From: an uncultured Colwellia sp. | GTDB taxonomy: Bacteria; Pseudomonadota; Gammaproteobacteria; Enterobacterales; Alteromonadaceae | Direction: 5' to 3' | DNA length: 42,003 nucleotides | Assembly: GCA_913062815.1 (NCBI GenBank) | Contig: CAJXWZ010000042.1 | Span: 1 to 42,003 of the forward strand | Shown: positions 9,099 through 16,789 of the stretch, piece by piece | Layout: each line of letters starts with the position of its first letter | Position numbering within the stretch: the stretch's first letter is position 1 | Notes under the pieces: model-generated | What the model saw: the letters and a program-made list of their open reading frames with translations, nothing else | What the model was told of the DNA's origin: nothing | Database searches by the model: none | Program-made: the position numbers and the translations under genes

Positions 9099-9899
9099 TT
9101 AATAAATCTTAGCGTGCGATACTTCAATATCTTGCTGCCATAGTTCACTGATTGTTTTAGCTGCTTTTGCCGAATCTGCACTGGCCCAAAATTTAATGCC
9201 ACCAGGATTACTTTTACTATTATGTAACTTAAGCATATCTAGCCTTCTTTTCACTTCTATGGCAACGGGTATTGCGGTATCTATGATATTTGCCTTATTG
9301 CCTACAACACTTTCAATTGCAGCTCGTAAAAATGAAAAATGCGTACAACCCAGCACAATTTGATCGCTACCTTGCTGTAAAAGCGGACGAATATATTGCT
9401 CTGCAATTTGTGTTGCACTCTCATCATTATGCTCAAGTTGTTCCACTATAGAGACAAACTCAGGACAAGCTTGAGTCTCAATATTCACATTACTGGCATA
9501 TCTTGACTTAAGCATCTTAAAAGATTCACTTTGCAACGTTTGTGCTGTGGCTAATACACCGATAACACCTGATTCACTCAGTAATGCTGCAGGCTTTATC
9601 GCTGGTTCAACCCCAACAATTGGGATAGATAATTTGGCACGTAAGTCTGCAATAGAATTAACAGTGGCAGTATTACATGCAACGACAACAAGCTTACAGC
9701 TTTGATCCCTCAGAAAAGTAATAATATCTTCTGAGCGTTTCATAATAATATCTTTAGGCTTATTTCCGTATGGTGAGCATTCTAAATCTGCAAAATAAAC
9801 TAAATTTTCCTCTGGTAGCATGGCTTGAATGGCTTTACCAATTGAAAGCCCGCCTACACCTGAATCAAATATTCCAATCGACTTTTGTCTTTCCATCAT
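9099..9899 (-). CDS. murI: Glutamate racemase
   Basis: MurI interconverts L- and D-glutamate and supplies D-Glu for peptidoglycan. The two catalytic cysteines are in the motifs VVACNTATV and LGCTHFSFL, and the N-terminal IFDSGVGGLS loop carries the conserved Asp. The open frame begins at GTG 9914. ATG at 9899 (or the adjacent ATG at 9896) has a GAAG sequence about 9 nt upstream and gives 266 residues, so I prefer it. The gene follows the RDD gene by about 40 bp on the same strand and may be cotranscribed. It converges on the second barrel gene. Confidence 0.95.
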   Translation of the reverse strand: MMERQKSIGIFDSGVGGLSIGKAIQAMLPEENLVYFADLECSPYGNKPKDIIMKRSEDIITFLRDQSCKLVVVACNTATVNSIADLRAKLSIPIVGVEPAIKPAALLSESGVIGVLATAQTLQSESFKMLKSRYASNVNIETQACPEFVSIVEQLEHNDESATQIAEQYIRPLLQQGSDQIVLGCTHFSFLRAAIESVVGNKANIIDTAIPVAIEVKRRLDMLKLHNSKSNPGGIKFWASADSAKAAKTISELWQQDIEVSHAKIY

Positions 9900-9941
9900 A
9901 CTTTTTATCTTCACTATACTGCTGCTGGCATTTTAACTGCC

Positions 9942-11168
9942 TTATGAGTTTTTGCCAATGAAGTTTTCGTTGCCTTGAATACGTGACTTTCTGATATCAA
10001 TCACAACAGTTGCAGAGATTTGATCATGAATTGCTTGTTTATTCGGATCCCAATAAATTTGTAGGAAACCTAGTAATCCTGTAGCTAAACCCGCGCCGTA
10101 GCCTCCATAACGACCAAAACTATCCCATAGCGAAAGTGGTGTGCCATCTAATTGCAACACTTTAATTCCCAGTAATTTCTTACCTATGGTTTGTCCTCTA
10201 CCTACCGAAATAAACACAGTGAAATAAAATGTAGCCCAACCAAAACCCAAACCTAAGTCGTCAATAATACCTTTTACTAGTTCAATAATTGAATAGACTG
10301 GTTTATTCGGCTTCTCTTCTAGTACTTTTCTAGTGTCGGTTACTAGGTCATTTTTATCTAAAACCCATACTTGCTTATCAATGGGAGCTTTATGCACGTT
10401 GTCGTTTGCTTTGCCATCCTTAGTTAATTGAGCTGAACTTGATACGGCTTTTATACCCGAAAGTTGAGAAAACTCTTGTTCATAACTACGGCGCATAGAT
10501 GCAGTTAACTGTTCTTTTTCGTCGACTGCTAATGCGGTTTCATCAACAAGACTACTAAAAATATCATCAAGTTTAGCTTGAGTAATATTAATATTTGCTT
10601 CGAAACTAATAGTAGCCATTTTAACGGCAACTGAATCTAACTCACTTTGCCAACATGAAAAAATTAAGCATTGGCTATCCGCTATCGTTTCTATTGCAGC
10701 TAATGCTGTTGCAGTCAGCGCTAAAGTGTTAGTAAATGACATGGTTTCATTTGAAACATTATCTTCAGCGATATTTTTGTCCGTATCAGCATAATCCAGT
10801 AAATCAGGCAAAGTACTTAACATGATAACCAACAGCATCAATCCGGCAATAAAGCGCATTATTGCTCGTCGTTTATGGCCTTTTTTCTTACCCTGTTCCA
10901 ATGCTCTTTTTTTATTGCCTAAATAGTAAAGCGTAAACGCAACACTAAGAGTAAGAATATCGCCAGATGTACCACTAAGTACAGCTATCAGACTAAAATC
11001 AATCAACAAAGCTATCCCCCGCTTAGCGGGAGAGGCTAGAGGTAAGCCAAACAAGGTCTCATCCATTTTAAAAGCAAATGGCGTTAAATATTGTTTGGTT
11101 TCCTCATCGGATAATACTTGTGAATGACTCTTTTTTTGTACATCACTACTTGGCAGCATACTTGCCAT
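9942..11168 (-). CDS. RDD-family membrane protein with a large internal insertion
   Basis: RDD domains are compact multi-pass membrane modules. Here the domain is split. The first part (residues 48-120) has AKRGIALLIDF with conserved Arg50 and Asp57 and two to three helices. The second part (about 310-392) has GRGQTIGKKLLGIKVLQLDG and a terminal HDQISATVVI motif. Between them lie about 190 residues that are mostly hydrophilic, with two cysteines (C167, C172), and that probably face the periplasm. The function is unknown. It follows the VWA gene by 25 bp and precedes murI, and belongs to a minus-strand run MoxR-VWA-RDD-murI. Confidence 0.8.
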   Translation of the reverse strand: MASMLPSSDVQKKSHSQVLSDEETKQYLTPFAFKMDETLFGLPLASPAKRGIALLIDFSLIAVLSGTSGDILTLSVAFTLYYLGNKKRALEQGKKKGHKRRAIMRFIAGLMLLVIMLSTLPDLLDYADTDKNIAEDNVSNETMSFTNTLALTATALAAIETIADSQCLIFSCWQSELDSVAVKMATISFEANINITQAKLDDIFSSLVDETALAVDEKEQLTASMRRSYEQEFSQLSGIKAVSSSAQLTKDGKANDNVHKAPIDKQVWVLDKNDLVTDTRKVLEEKPNKPVYSIIELVKGIIDDLGLGFGWATFYFTVFISVGRGQTIGKKLLGIKVLQLDGTPLSLWDSFGRYGGYGAGLATGLLGFLQIYWDPNKQAIHDQISATVVIDIRKSRIQGNENFIGKNS

Positions 11169-11193
11169 ACTTAATAAACCTAATAATACTTTG

Positions 11194-12366
11194 CTAGATA
11201 AGTGCTTTAATACCTTGACCTAAACCTGCCAAGGTGAGCGGATACATTTTATGTTCAACCAATTGCTGCATTAAGTTTATCGAGCCATAATATGGCCACT
11301 GCACTTCAGCTTGAGGGTTTAACCACACGACCTTGTCAAAATGATCTGTCAGTCTTTTCATCCAAACACTACCAGGCTCTTCATTCCAATGCTCAACGCT
11401 GCCGCCAGGGTAAGTGATTTCATAAGGACCCATAGTGGCATCCCCTACAAAAATTACCTTATAATCACGGCTATACGTGTGAAGCACTTGTAGTAGGTCT
11501 ATTTTTTCATTGTGTCGACGAGCATTATCTCGCCAAACACTCTCATATATACAATTATGAAAATAAAAAAACTCTAAGTGTTTAAACTCGCCGTGCACGG
11601 CAGAAAAGAGTTGTTCACACACCTTGATATGATCGTCCATTGAACCGCCAATATCAAAAAACATTAACACCTTAATAGCGTTATGTCGTACAGGCTTCAT
11701 TTTGATATCTAAGTAACCAGCATTACGTGCTGTAGCTGATATAGTGTCATCAAGAGCAAGCTCATCACTACTGCCAGTACGCGCAAATTGACGTAGTTTT
11801 CGCAAGGCAACTTTCATGTTGCGTGTACCTATTTCAACATTAGCATCTAAATTTTTAAACTGGCGTTTATCCCATACTTTCGTGGCACGACGATGCCTTG
11901 AGCTGTCTTGACCTACTCGAACACCTTCAGGGTTATAACCATAAGCCCCAAAAGGCGATGTCCCGCCAGTTCCTATCCATTTATTTCCACCTTGATGTCG
12001 CTTTTCTTGCTCTTTTAAACGTTCAGCAAGGGTTTCCATTAACTTGTCCAAACCACCTAATGATTTTATTTTGGCTTTTTCTTCCTCACTTAATTGCTTT
12101 TCTAATTGCTTTTTAAGCCAATCTTCAGGTATTTCGGATAAATCCAATTCTAGACTGGCAACACCTTTAAAATAGTCCGCAAAAGCACGATCAAATTTAT
12201 CGAAATGCGCTTCATCTTTAACTAATACCGTGCGACTAATACTGTAAAAGTCATCAATACTGGCAAACACTACACCTTGCTCAAGCGCGCGAATCAAATC
12301 TAATAGTTCACGGATAGTACAAGGCACTTTGTAGTCACGAACCTTGCAAAAGAAATCAATTAACAT
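11194..12366 (-). CDS. VWA domain-containing protein (CoxE-like)
   Basis: This 390-residue cytoplasmic protein has a helical N-terminal half (1-130), a Gly-rich linker (126-150) and a C-terminal von Willebrand A domain. The metal-site motif is DIGGSMDDH (D238, S242), which has Gly where canonical DxSxS has the first Ser. The later GDATMGPYE segment supplies further candidate site residues. VWA proteins of this type act with MoxR-family AAA ATPases, and the partner is encoded directly upstream with a 17 bp gap. The substrate or complex they remodel is not evident. Family assignment is secure; function is inferred. Confidence 0.85.
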   Translation of the reverse strand: MLIDFFCKVRDYKVPCTIRELLDLIRALEQGVVFASIDDFYSISRTVLVKDEAHFDKFDRAFADYFKGVASLELDLSEIPEDWLKKQLEKQLSEEEKAKIKSLGGLDKLMETLAERLKEQEKRHQGGNKWIGTGGTSPFGAYGYNPEGVRVGQDSSRHRRATKVWDKRQFKNLDANVEIGTRNMKVALRKLRQFARTGSSDELALDDTISATARNAGYLDIKMKPVRHNAIKVLMFFDIGGSMDDHIKVCEQLFSAVHGEFKHLEFFYFHNCIYESVWRDNARRHNEKIDLLQVLHTYSRDYKVIFVGDATMGPYEITYPGGSVEHWNEEPGSVWMKRLTDHFDKVVWLNPQAEVQWPYYGSINLMQQLVEHKMYPLTLAGLGQGIKALI

Positions 12367-12383
12367 GTAATTTGCACCCTAAC

Positions 12384-13229
12384 TTAACGACGACCTTGAT
12401 GCATAAAAGCAAGCTTTTCAAATAAATGAACATCTTGCTCATTCTTTAACAAGGCACCATGTAAAGGTGGAATAACTTTCTTTTGTCTGGTTTCATGTAA
12501 CGTTTCTGGTGAAATATCTTCAGCTAGTAACAGTTTAAGCCAGTCAATAAGTTCAGATGTTGAAGGTTTTTTCTTCAAGCCTGGCATGTCACGTAAGTCA
12601 AAGAACAATGCCAGCGCTTCATCTAACAGCTTTTGCTTTATTTTAGGGAAATGTACATCAACAATCGCTTGCATCTCAGCTTTTTCAGGGAAACTAATAT
12701 AATGGAAAAAACAACGTCTTAAAAAAGCATCCGGCAGCTCTTTTTCATTATTTGAGGTGATAATGATGATAGGTCTTTGTTTTGCTATTATTTTCTCTTG
12801 AGTTTCATAGACATAGAATTCCATTTTATCTAGCTCTAGCAGTAAATCATTTGGGAATTCAATATCCGCTTTATCGATTTCATCAATTAACAGTACTGGT
12901 CGCTTATCTGCAGTAAAGGCATGCCATAACTTTCCTTTAATAATATAATTTGCGATATCTTTCACTTTTTCATCGCCTAATTGACTGTCTCTTAACCGTG
13001 AAACCGCATCATATTCATATAAACCTTGCTGTGCTTTGGTAGTAGATTTTATATGCCATGGGATAAGCTCTACAGCTAAACTAGTTGCCAATTCCTCTGC
13101 AAGCATAGTCTTGCCTGTACCAGGCTCCCCTTTTATTAATAAGGGACGTTCTAATGCGATAGCCGCATTAACCGCTAACTGTAATTCACTCGAAGCTATG
13201 TAGTTGTTTGTACCTTGAAATGCGCTCAT
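12384..13229 (-). CDS. MoxR-family AAA ATPase
   Basis: This is an AAA+ ATPase of 281 residues with Walker A GEPGTGKT (K40), Walker B LLIDEIDKAD (about 110) and a sensor region IIITSNNEKELPDAFLRRC. The LRRCFFHYISFP segment, with its arginine finger, is typical of MoxR proteins, which are chaperone-like ATPases that usually act with VWA proteins to mature or load cofactors into complexes. It is the first gene of a probable MoxR-VWA-RDD operon and is divergent from cysK, sharing a 229 bp intergenic region. Confidence 0.9.
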   Translation of the reverse strand: MSAFQGTNNYIASSELQLAVNAAIALERPLLIKGEPGTGKTMLAEELATSLAVELIPWHIKSTTKAQQGLYEYDAVSRLRDSQLGDEKVKDIANYIIKGKLWHAFTADKRPVLLIDEIDKADIEFPNDLLLELDKMEFYVYETQEKIIAKQRPIIIITSNNEKELPDAFLRRCFFHYISFPEKAEMQAIVDVHFPKIKQKLLDEALALFFDLRDMPGLKKKPSTSELIDWLKLLLAEDISPETLHETRQKKVIPPLHGALLKNEQDVHLFEKLAFMHQGRR

Positions 13230-13376
13230 AGTTGTTTTCCAAAACCTGTATATTTATAAAGTGACATTTGTGCTAGAAATAGAGTTGTTTATTCCATAAA
13301 TGTATATAAGTTATAACAAAAAATAACTTCTTTTTATGTCATAAGAGGCTAATCTTAACAGTAATACTCAAACTAG

Positions 13377-13408
13377 CTCAAGTTTCGCCTGTTATTGAAT
13401 AACTTGAG
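13377..13408. promoter_or_regulatory. 8-bp inverted repeat in the cysK upstream region
   Basis: CTCAAGTT (13377-13384) and AACTTGAG (13401-13408) form a perfect inverted repeat with a 16 nt spacer. A second, nested palindrome GTTATT-G-AATAAC overlaps its right side (13391-13403). It lies about 50 bp upstream of the cysK start and could be an operator or a leader hairpin. No regulator can be assigned from the sequence. Confidence 0.35.
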
Positions 13409-13458
13409 AACACATGAGTAATTTTTAATTAATTCAAAAGATTCCACAGGATTTAACC

Positions 13459-14454
13459 ATGTCTAATATATTTGAAGATAATTCAACCTCTATCGGTAAC
13501 ACACCTTTAGTGAAACTAAATCGCGTAATTGCTGAAAAGAACAGTGATGGCACCCCTACTGCAACCGTTTACGGAAAAATAGAAGCGAGAAATCCAAGCT
13601 TTAGTGTTAAATGTAGAATTGGTGCTGGCATGGTTTGGGACGCTGAAGAAAAAGGCTTATTAGTTGCAGGCAAAGAGATTGTAGAGCCAACGAGTGGTAA
13701 TACTGGTATTGCGCTTGCTTTCGTTGCAGCAGCAAGAGGCTACGGTATTACCTTAACTATGCCAAGTACCATGAGTTTAGAGCGTCGTAAACTACTGTCA
13801 GCCTTAGGTGCCAAAGTAGAATTAACTGACGGTGCTAAAGGTATGAATGGCGCTATTGCCAAAGCACAAGAGATCAAAGATTCTGATCCTGATAAGTATG
13901 TATTATTGGGGCAATTTGATAACCCTGCCAACCCGCAAATTCACGAAAAAACAACGGGTCCTGAAATTTGGGAAGATACTAAGGGTGAAATCGATATTTT
14001 AGTTGCTGGTGTGGGTACTGGTGGCACAATTACAGGAACTAGCCGTTATTTAAAATTAACTAAAGGTAAAGCGATTACCAGTATTGCAGTTGAGCCAACT
14101 GACTCTCCAGTAATTAGCCAAAAACTTGCGGGTGAAGAACTTAAGCCTGGTCCTCATAAAATTCAAGGTATTGGTGCCGGTTTTATTCCTGGAAACCTTG
14201 ATTTAGAAATGGTTGATGGTGTTGAACAAGTATCAAATGAAGATGCTATGGCTATGGCACACCGTTTAATGAAAGAAGAAGGTATTCTTGCAGGTATCTC
14301 TTCTGGTGCAGCAATTATCGCTGCTAAACGCCTTGCCGAGTTACCCGAGAATTCAGGAAAAACAATTGTTGCTGTTTTACCGAGCTCAGCTGAGCGTTAC
14401 TTGTCAAGCGCGCTTTTCAGTGATAGTTTTTCTGAAAAAGAACTCGTGCAATAA
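13459..14454 (+). CDS. cysK: Cysteine synthase A (O-acetylserine sulfhydrylase)
   Basis: CysK makes L-cysteine from O-acetylserine and sulfide using PLP. The PLP lysine lies in [11 protein letters not shown] (K51). The substrate loop TSGNTG and the phosphate-binding GTGGT and SSGAA segments are all present. At 331 residues it has normal length for the family. ATG at 13459 follows CACAGGATTTAACC, a good ribosome-binding site. It is a monocistronic unit with its own terminator. Another cysteine-pathway gene, cysZ, occurs elsewhere in the window (29104). Confidence 0.96.
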   Translation: MSNIFEDNSTSIGNTPLVKLNRVIAEKNSDGTPTATVYGKIEARNPSFSVKCRIGAGMVWDAEEKGLLVAGKEIVEPTSGNTGIALAFVAAARGYGITLTMPSTMSLERRKLLSALGAKVELTDGAKGMNGAIAKAQEIKDSDPDKYVLLGQFDNPANPQIHEKTTGPEIWEDTKGEIDILVAGVGTGGTITGTSRYLKLTKGKAITSIAVEPTDSPVISQKLAGEELKPGPHKIQGIGAGFIPGNLDLEMVDGVEQVSNEDAMAMAHRLMKEEGILAGISSGAAIIAAKRLAELPENSGKTIVAVLPSSAERYLSSALFSDSFSEKELVQ

Positions 14455-14474
14455 ATATTACTTGTTGTCATGCT

Positions 14475-14498
14475 AAAAGGTGCTTAGGCACCTTTTTT
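14475..14498 (+). terminator. Rho-independent terminator of cysK
   Basis: The stem AAAAGGTGC (14475-14483) pairs with GCACCTTTT (14488-14496) around the loop TTAG and runs into a T tract (14493-14498). It lies 20 bp after the cysK stop. Confidence 0.9.
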
Positions 14499-14579
14499 AT
14501 TGCCTAATTATTGAATTTTCTACAATAACTGCGCTATGCTATGGCAATAGTATTAACTACCATAGCCAATAATTAACTT

Positions 14580-15017
14580 ATGTATAAAAAATTCTCAATC
14601 TCATTATTGTTAATCGTTTTTCTTAGCGCTTGTGGCGGTGGCGAAGAAGAAATTAGCGAAATAGATAATCCTAAACTTGTTGCCATCGCTTTCTTTGAAG
14701 CCATTTATAATGAAAAAGACATAAACAAGGCGGCATCAGTTTGTGGCCCTAAGCTTTCACGTTTATTATTGCATTATCGCACATCACAATCTGTTGCTAG
14801 ACACATGTTTAATATGTCTTTTGATAAAGTTACTGATATAAAGCCAGATGATACTGGCGTTAAAGTAAGAGAGCGATTTAAAGATAAAGCCGTGGTCACT
14901 GTTTATTTAGAAGGCTTTTATCAAGAAAGTAAAATAAAAAACGTTAAACGTTTGTCGTTAGTTCAAAACGATGAGGGCTTATGGGTCATTGATGAAATTT
15001 TAAAAGACCCCTTTTAA
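14580..15017 (+). CDS. Small lipoprotein, NTF2-like/DUF4878-type
   Basis: This 145-residue protein has a lipoprotein signal peptide with lipobox LSAC (acylated Cys18), followed by a Gly/Glu-rich linker. The mature domain (about 30-143) starts with NPKLVAIAFFEAIYNEKDINKAASVC and ends with strands LSLVQNDEGLWVIDEIL. This matches NTF2-like DUF4878-type lipoproteins. It is predicted to be membrane attached on the periplasmic side. Function unknown. It stands alone between the cysK terminator and the convergent RHH gene. Confidence 0.75.
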   Translation: MYKKFSISLLLIVFLSACGGGEEEISEIDNPKLVAIAFFEAIYNEKDINKAASVCGPKLSRLLLHYRTSQSVARHMFNMSFDKVTDIKPDDTGVKVRERFKDKAVVTVYLEGFYQESKIKNVKRLSLVQNDEGLWVIDEILKDPF

Positions 15018-15042
15018 GTTCCTATACTCAATCAAGAAAATG

Positions 15043-15077
15043 AAAGATGATAAAAGTCAGCTACTTTTATCATCTTT
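15043..15077. terminator. 15-bp hairpin between convergent genes, possible bidirectional terminator
   Basis: AAAGATGATAAAAGT (15043-15057) is perfectly complementary to ACTTTTATCATCTTT (15063-15077), with the loop CAGCT. It lies 25 bp after the lipoprotein stop, and its right arm is the last codons of the RHH gene on the minus strand (DDKS). It is AT-rich, so termination strength is uncertain. Confidence 0.5.
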
Positions 15078-15257
15078 ATCTTCAACAATAGTTATAGCCT
15101 TTTGAATAACCTTTACTCGACCAGAATCAACTAGCGCTTGCCTGAGTACATATTCAATTTGTGCATTTACACTACGCAATTCATCGTCTGACCAACGCTG
15201 TACCGCGGCTAATACATCAGGACTAATACGCAAAGGAAAGCTTTTTTTAGCTGCCAT
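15057..15257 (-). CDS. Arc-type ribbon-helix-helix DNA-binding protein
   Basis: This 66-residue basic protein has a beta strand KSFPLRISP, then helices DVLAAVQRWSDDE and SVNAQIEYVLRQAL, the classical Arc/MetJ ribbon-helix-helix layout. ATG is preceded by AGGA at 6 nt. It lies 26 bp after the SPFH gene on the same strand and is probably cotranscribed with it. RHH repressors often control their own operon by binding tandem short palindromes, and exactly such a site (TGATATCA twice) overlaps the start region of the operon promoter. No toxin-like partner other than the SPFH protein is adjacent. Confidence 0.85.
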   Translation of the reverse strand: MAAKKSFPLRISPDVLAAVQRWSDDELRSVNAQIEYVLRQALVDSGRVKVIQKAITIVEDKDDKSS

Positions 15258-15283
15258 TAGATTTCCTACTTAACTTAACTTTG

Positions 15284-16129
15284 TTAATAAAGGCTGCCGG
15301 CATTAACGACAGGCTGAGTACTTTTATCACTACACAACACCACTAACAAATTACTCACCATGGTCGCTTTACGTTCTTCGTCTAACTCGACAATGCCTTT
15401 TTCCGATAATTGAGTTAGCGCCATTTCTACCATGCCGACAGCACCATCAACAATTTTACTTCGAGCGGCAATAATCGCTGAAGCTTGCTGTCTTTGTAAC
15501 ATAGCATTGGCAATTTCAGGTGAATAAGCCAGGTGACTTATACGAGCTTCATGTACCATAACACCAGCTTTAGACAATCTGTCCTGTATTTCTCGCTTTA
15601 ATGCTGCTGAAACTTCTTTAGGATGGCTTCTAAGCGCAACTTCTGTACCTTCATGTTGATCATACGGATAACAGATTGCCATGTTACGTAACGCTGACTC
15701 ACTTTGAATATTTACAAAACTGACATAGTCATCAACTTCAAAAGTAGCTTCAGCAGTATCATTCACCGACCAAACAACCACAGTAGCAATTTCGATAGGG
15801 TTACCTTGGCTATCATTCACTTTCATTTGACTCGATTCAAAATTTCTTATTCTTAATGAAATTGTTCTGGCAACAAAAAACGGGATAGTCCAGCGTAAGC
15901 CATTTTCTTTAACAGTACCGACATAACTACCGAAAAATGTCATCACCTTAGCCTGATTGGGCTGCACCATAAAAAAACCAGGTAAAGTAAAAATCATTAA
16001 CACTATCGCGGTAAAAAGTAACGCATTAAAATGCTGCCCTAATATCTGATTAACTATAAATGCAATCAATAACAATACTGCGATAAACATACCATAGCCA
16101 TTAAATGAAAAACCTTTTTTCTCTTGCAT
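15284..16129 (-). CDS. SPFH/Band 7 domain membrane protein
   Basis: This 281-residue protein has two close N-terminal membrane helices (about residues 14-52). A Band 7 domain follows ([22 protein letters not shown] through the [25 protein letters not shown] segment) and then a helical tail. SPFH proteins form large membrane-bound rings or scaffolds, but the specific partner here is unknown. The open frame extends to TTG 16150. ATG at 16129 has AGGGAG 5 nt upstream and is the better start. It heads an operon with the RHH gene and has a near-consensus promoter and operator just upstream. Confidence 0.87.
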   Translation of the reverse strand: MQEKKGFSFNGYGMFIAVLLLIAFIVNQILGQHFNALLFTAIVLMIFTLPGFFMVQPNQAKVMTFFGSYVGTVKENGLRWTIPFFVARTISLRIRNFESSQMKVNDSQGNPIEIATVVVWSVNDTAEATFEVDDYVSFVNIQSESALRNMAICYPYDQHEGTEVALRSHPKEVSAALKREIQDRLSKAGVMVHEARISHLAYSPEIANAMLQRQQASAIIAARSKIVDGAVGMVEMALTQLSEKGIVELDEERKATMVSNLLVVLCSDKSTQPVVNAGSLY

Positions 16130-16149
16130 GAAAACTCCCTGACCTAACA

Positions 16150-16174
16150 AAATGATATCAAAGTGATATCATTT
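16150..16174 (-). promoter_or_regulatory. Tandem TGATATCA operator of the SPFH-RHH operon
   Basis: AAATGATATCA (16150-16160) and TGATATCATTT (16164-16174) form a perfect 11-bp inverted repeat with spacer AAG. Each arm itself holds the 8-bp palindrome TGATATCA, so the site is also a tandem repeat with centres 11 bp apart. It begins right after the -10 element and covers the expected transcription start. This geometry suits RHH dimers; binding by the operon's own RHH protein is an inference. Confidence 0.75.
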
Positions 16175-16175
16175 A

Positions 16176-16203
16176 AATATACCTGTATTTTTCCTCTTGT
16201 CAA
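16176..16203 (-). promoter_or_regulatory. Sigma-70 promoter of the SPFH-RHH operon
   Basis: On the minus strand a perfect -35 TTGACA (16198-16203) and a -10 TATATT (16176-16181) are separated by 16 bp. Transcription would start inside the adjacent TGATATCA operator, about 40 nt before the SPFH start codon. Confidence 0.75.
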
Positions 16204-16214
16204 ATTAAATCCAT

Positions 16215-16246
16215 AAAAAAACCTCAAACTAGTTTGAGGTTTTTTT
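16215..16246 (-). terminator. Rho-independent terminator of greA
   Basis: AACCTCAAACT and AGTTTGAGGTT form a perfect 11-bp stem centred at 16230/16231, extended by A and T runs on both sides. It lies about 45 bp past the greA stop and upstream of the SPFH promoter, so it separates the two units. By symmetry it may work in both directions. Confidence 0.88.
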
Positions 16247-16289
16247 GCCTAACATGTCGAATACAACGAAAAGTTAACTCTCTAAAGCA

Positions 16290-16766
16290 TTAGATATGAG
16301 CTACAGCCATAATTTCATATTCAACTATACCGCCTGGTGTTGTGATTTCAATTTCACTATCGACCACTTTACCAATTAAACCGCGTGCAATAGGAGAATT
16401 CACTGATATACGATTTTGTTTAATATCGGCTTCATCGTCACCAACAATTTGATATTTTACTTCTGCTTCAGTATCAATATTTAACAGGGTAACTGTAACA
16501 CCAAAAATCACTTTACCATTGTTAGCAATTTTAGTGACATCAATGATTTGAGCATTACCCAGCTTACCTTCGATTTCTTGAATACGGCCTTCACAAAAAC
16601 TTTGCTGCTCACGAGCAGCATGATATTCAGCATTTTCTTTTAAATCGCCATGTTCACGAGCTGTTGCAATATCAGCTACTATTCTAGGACGTTTAACGGT
16701 TTTTAAATGATTCAGCTCTTCACGCAATACATTGGCGCCATGAACTGTCATTGGGTATTGACTCAT
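16290..16766 (-). CDS. greA: Transcription elongation factor GreA
   Basis: GreA rescues backtracked RNA polymerase by stimulating transcript cleavage. The 158-residue length matches the family. The coiled-coil tip motif is intact ([20 protein letters not shown], with the acidic D/E residues), as is the C-terminal FKBP-like domain with [23 protein letters not shown]. The gene lies 23 bp after carB, giving the common gammaproteobacterial order dapB-carA-carB-greA. Confidence 0.97.
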   Translation of the reverse strand: MSQYPMTVHGANVLREELNHLKTVKRPRIVADIATAREHGDLKENAEYHAAREQQSFCEGRIQEIEGKLGNAQIIDVTKIANNGKVIFGVTVTLLNIDTEAEVKYQIVGDDEADIKQNRISVNSPIARGLIGKVVDSEIEITTPGGIVEYEIMAVAHI

Positions 16767-16789
16767 AATTTTAATCTTATCTTGTTAAT

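Noticed and set aside
9050..9099. AAGACC/GGTCTT as a terminator between the barrel gene and murI
   Set aside because: The stem is 6 bp with a loop near 38 nt, and no stable inner stem was found.
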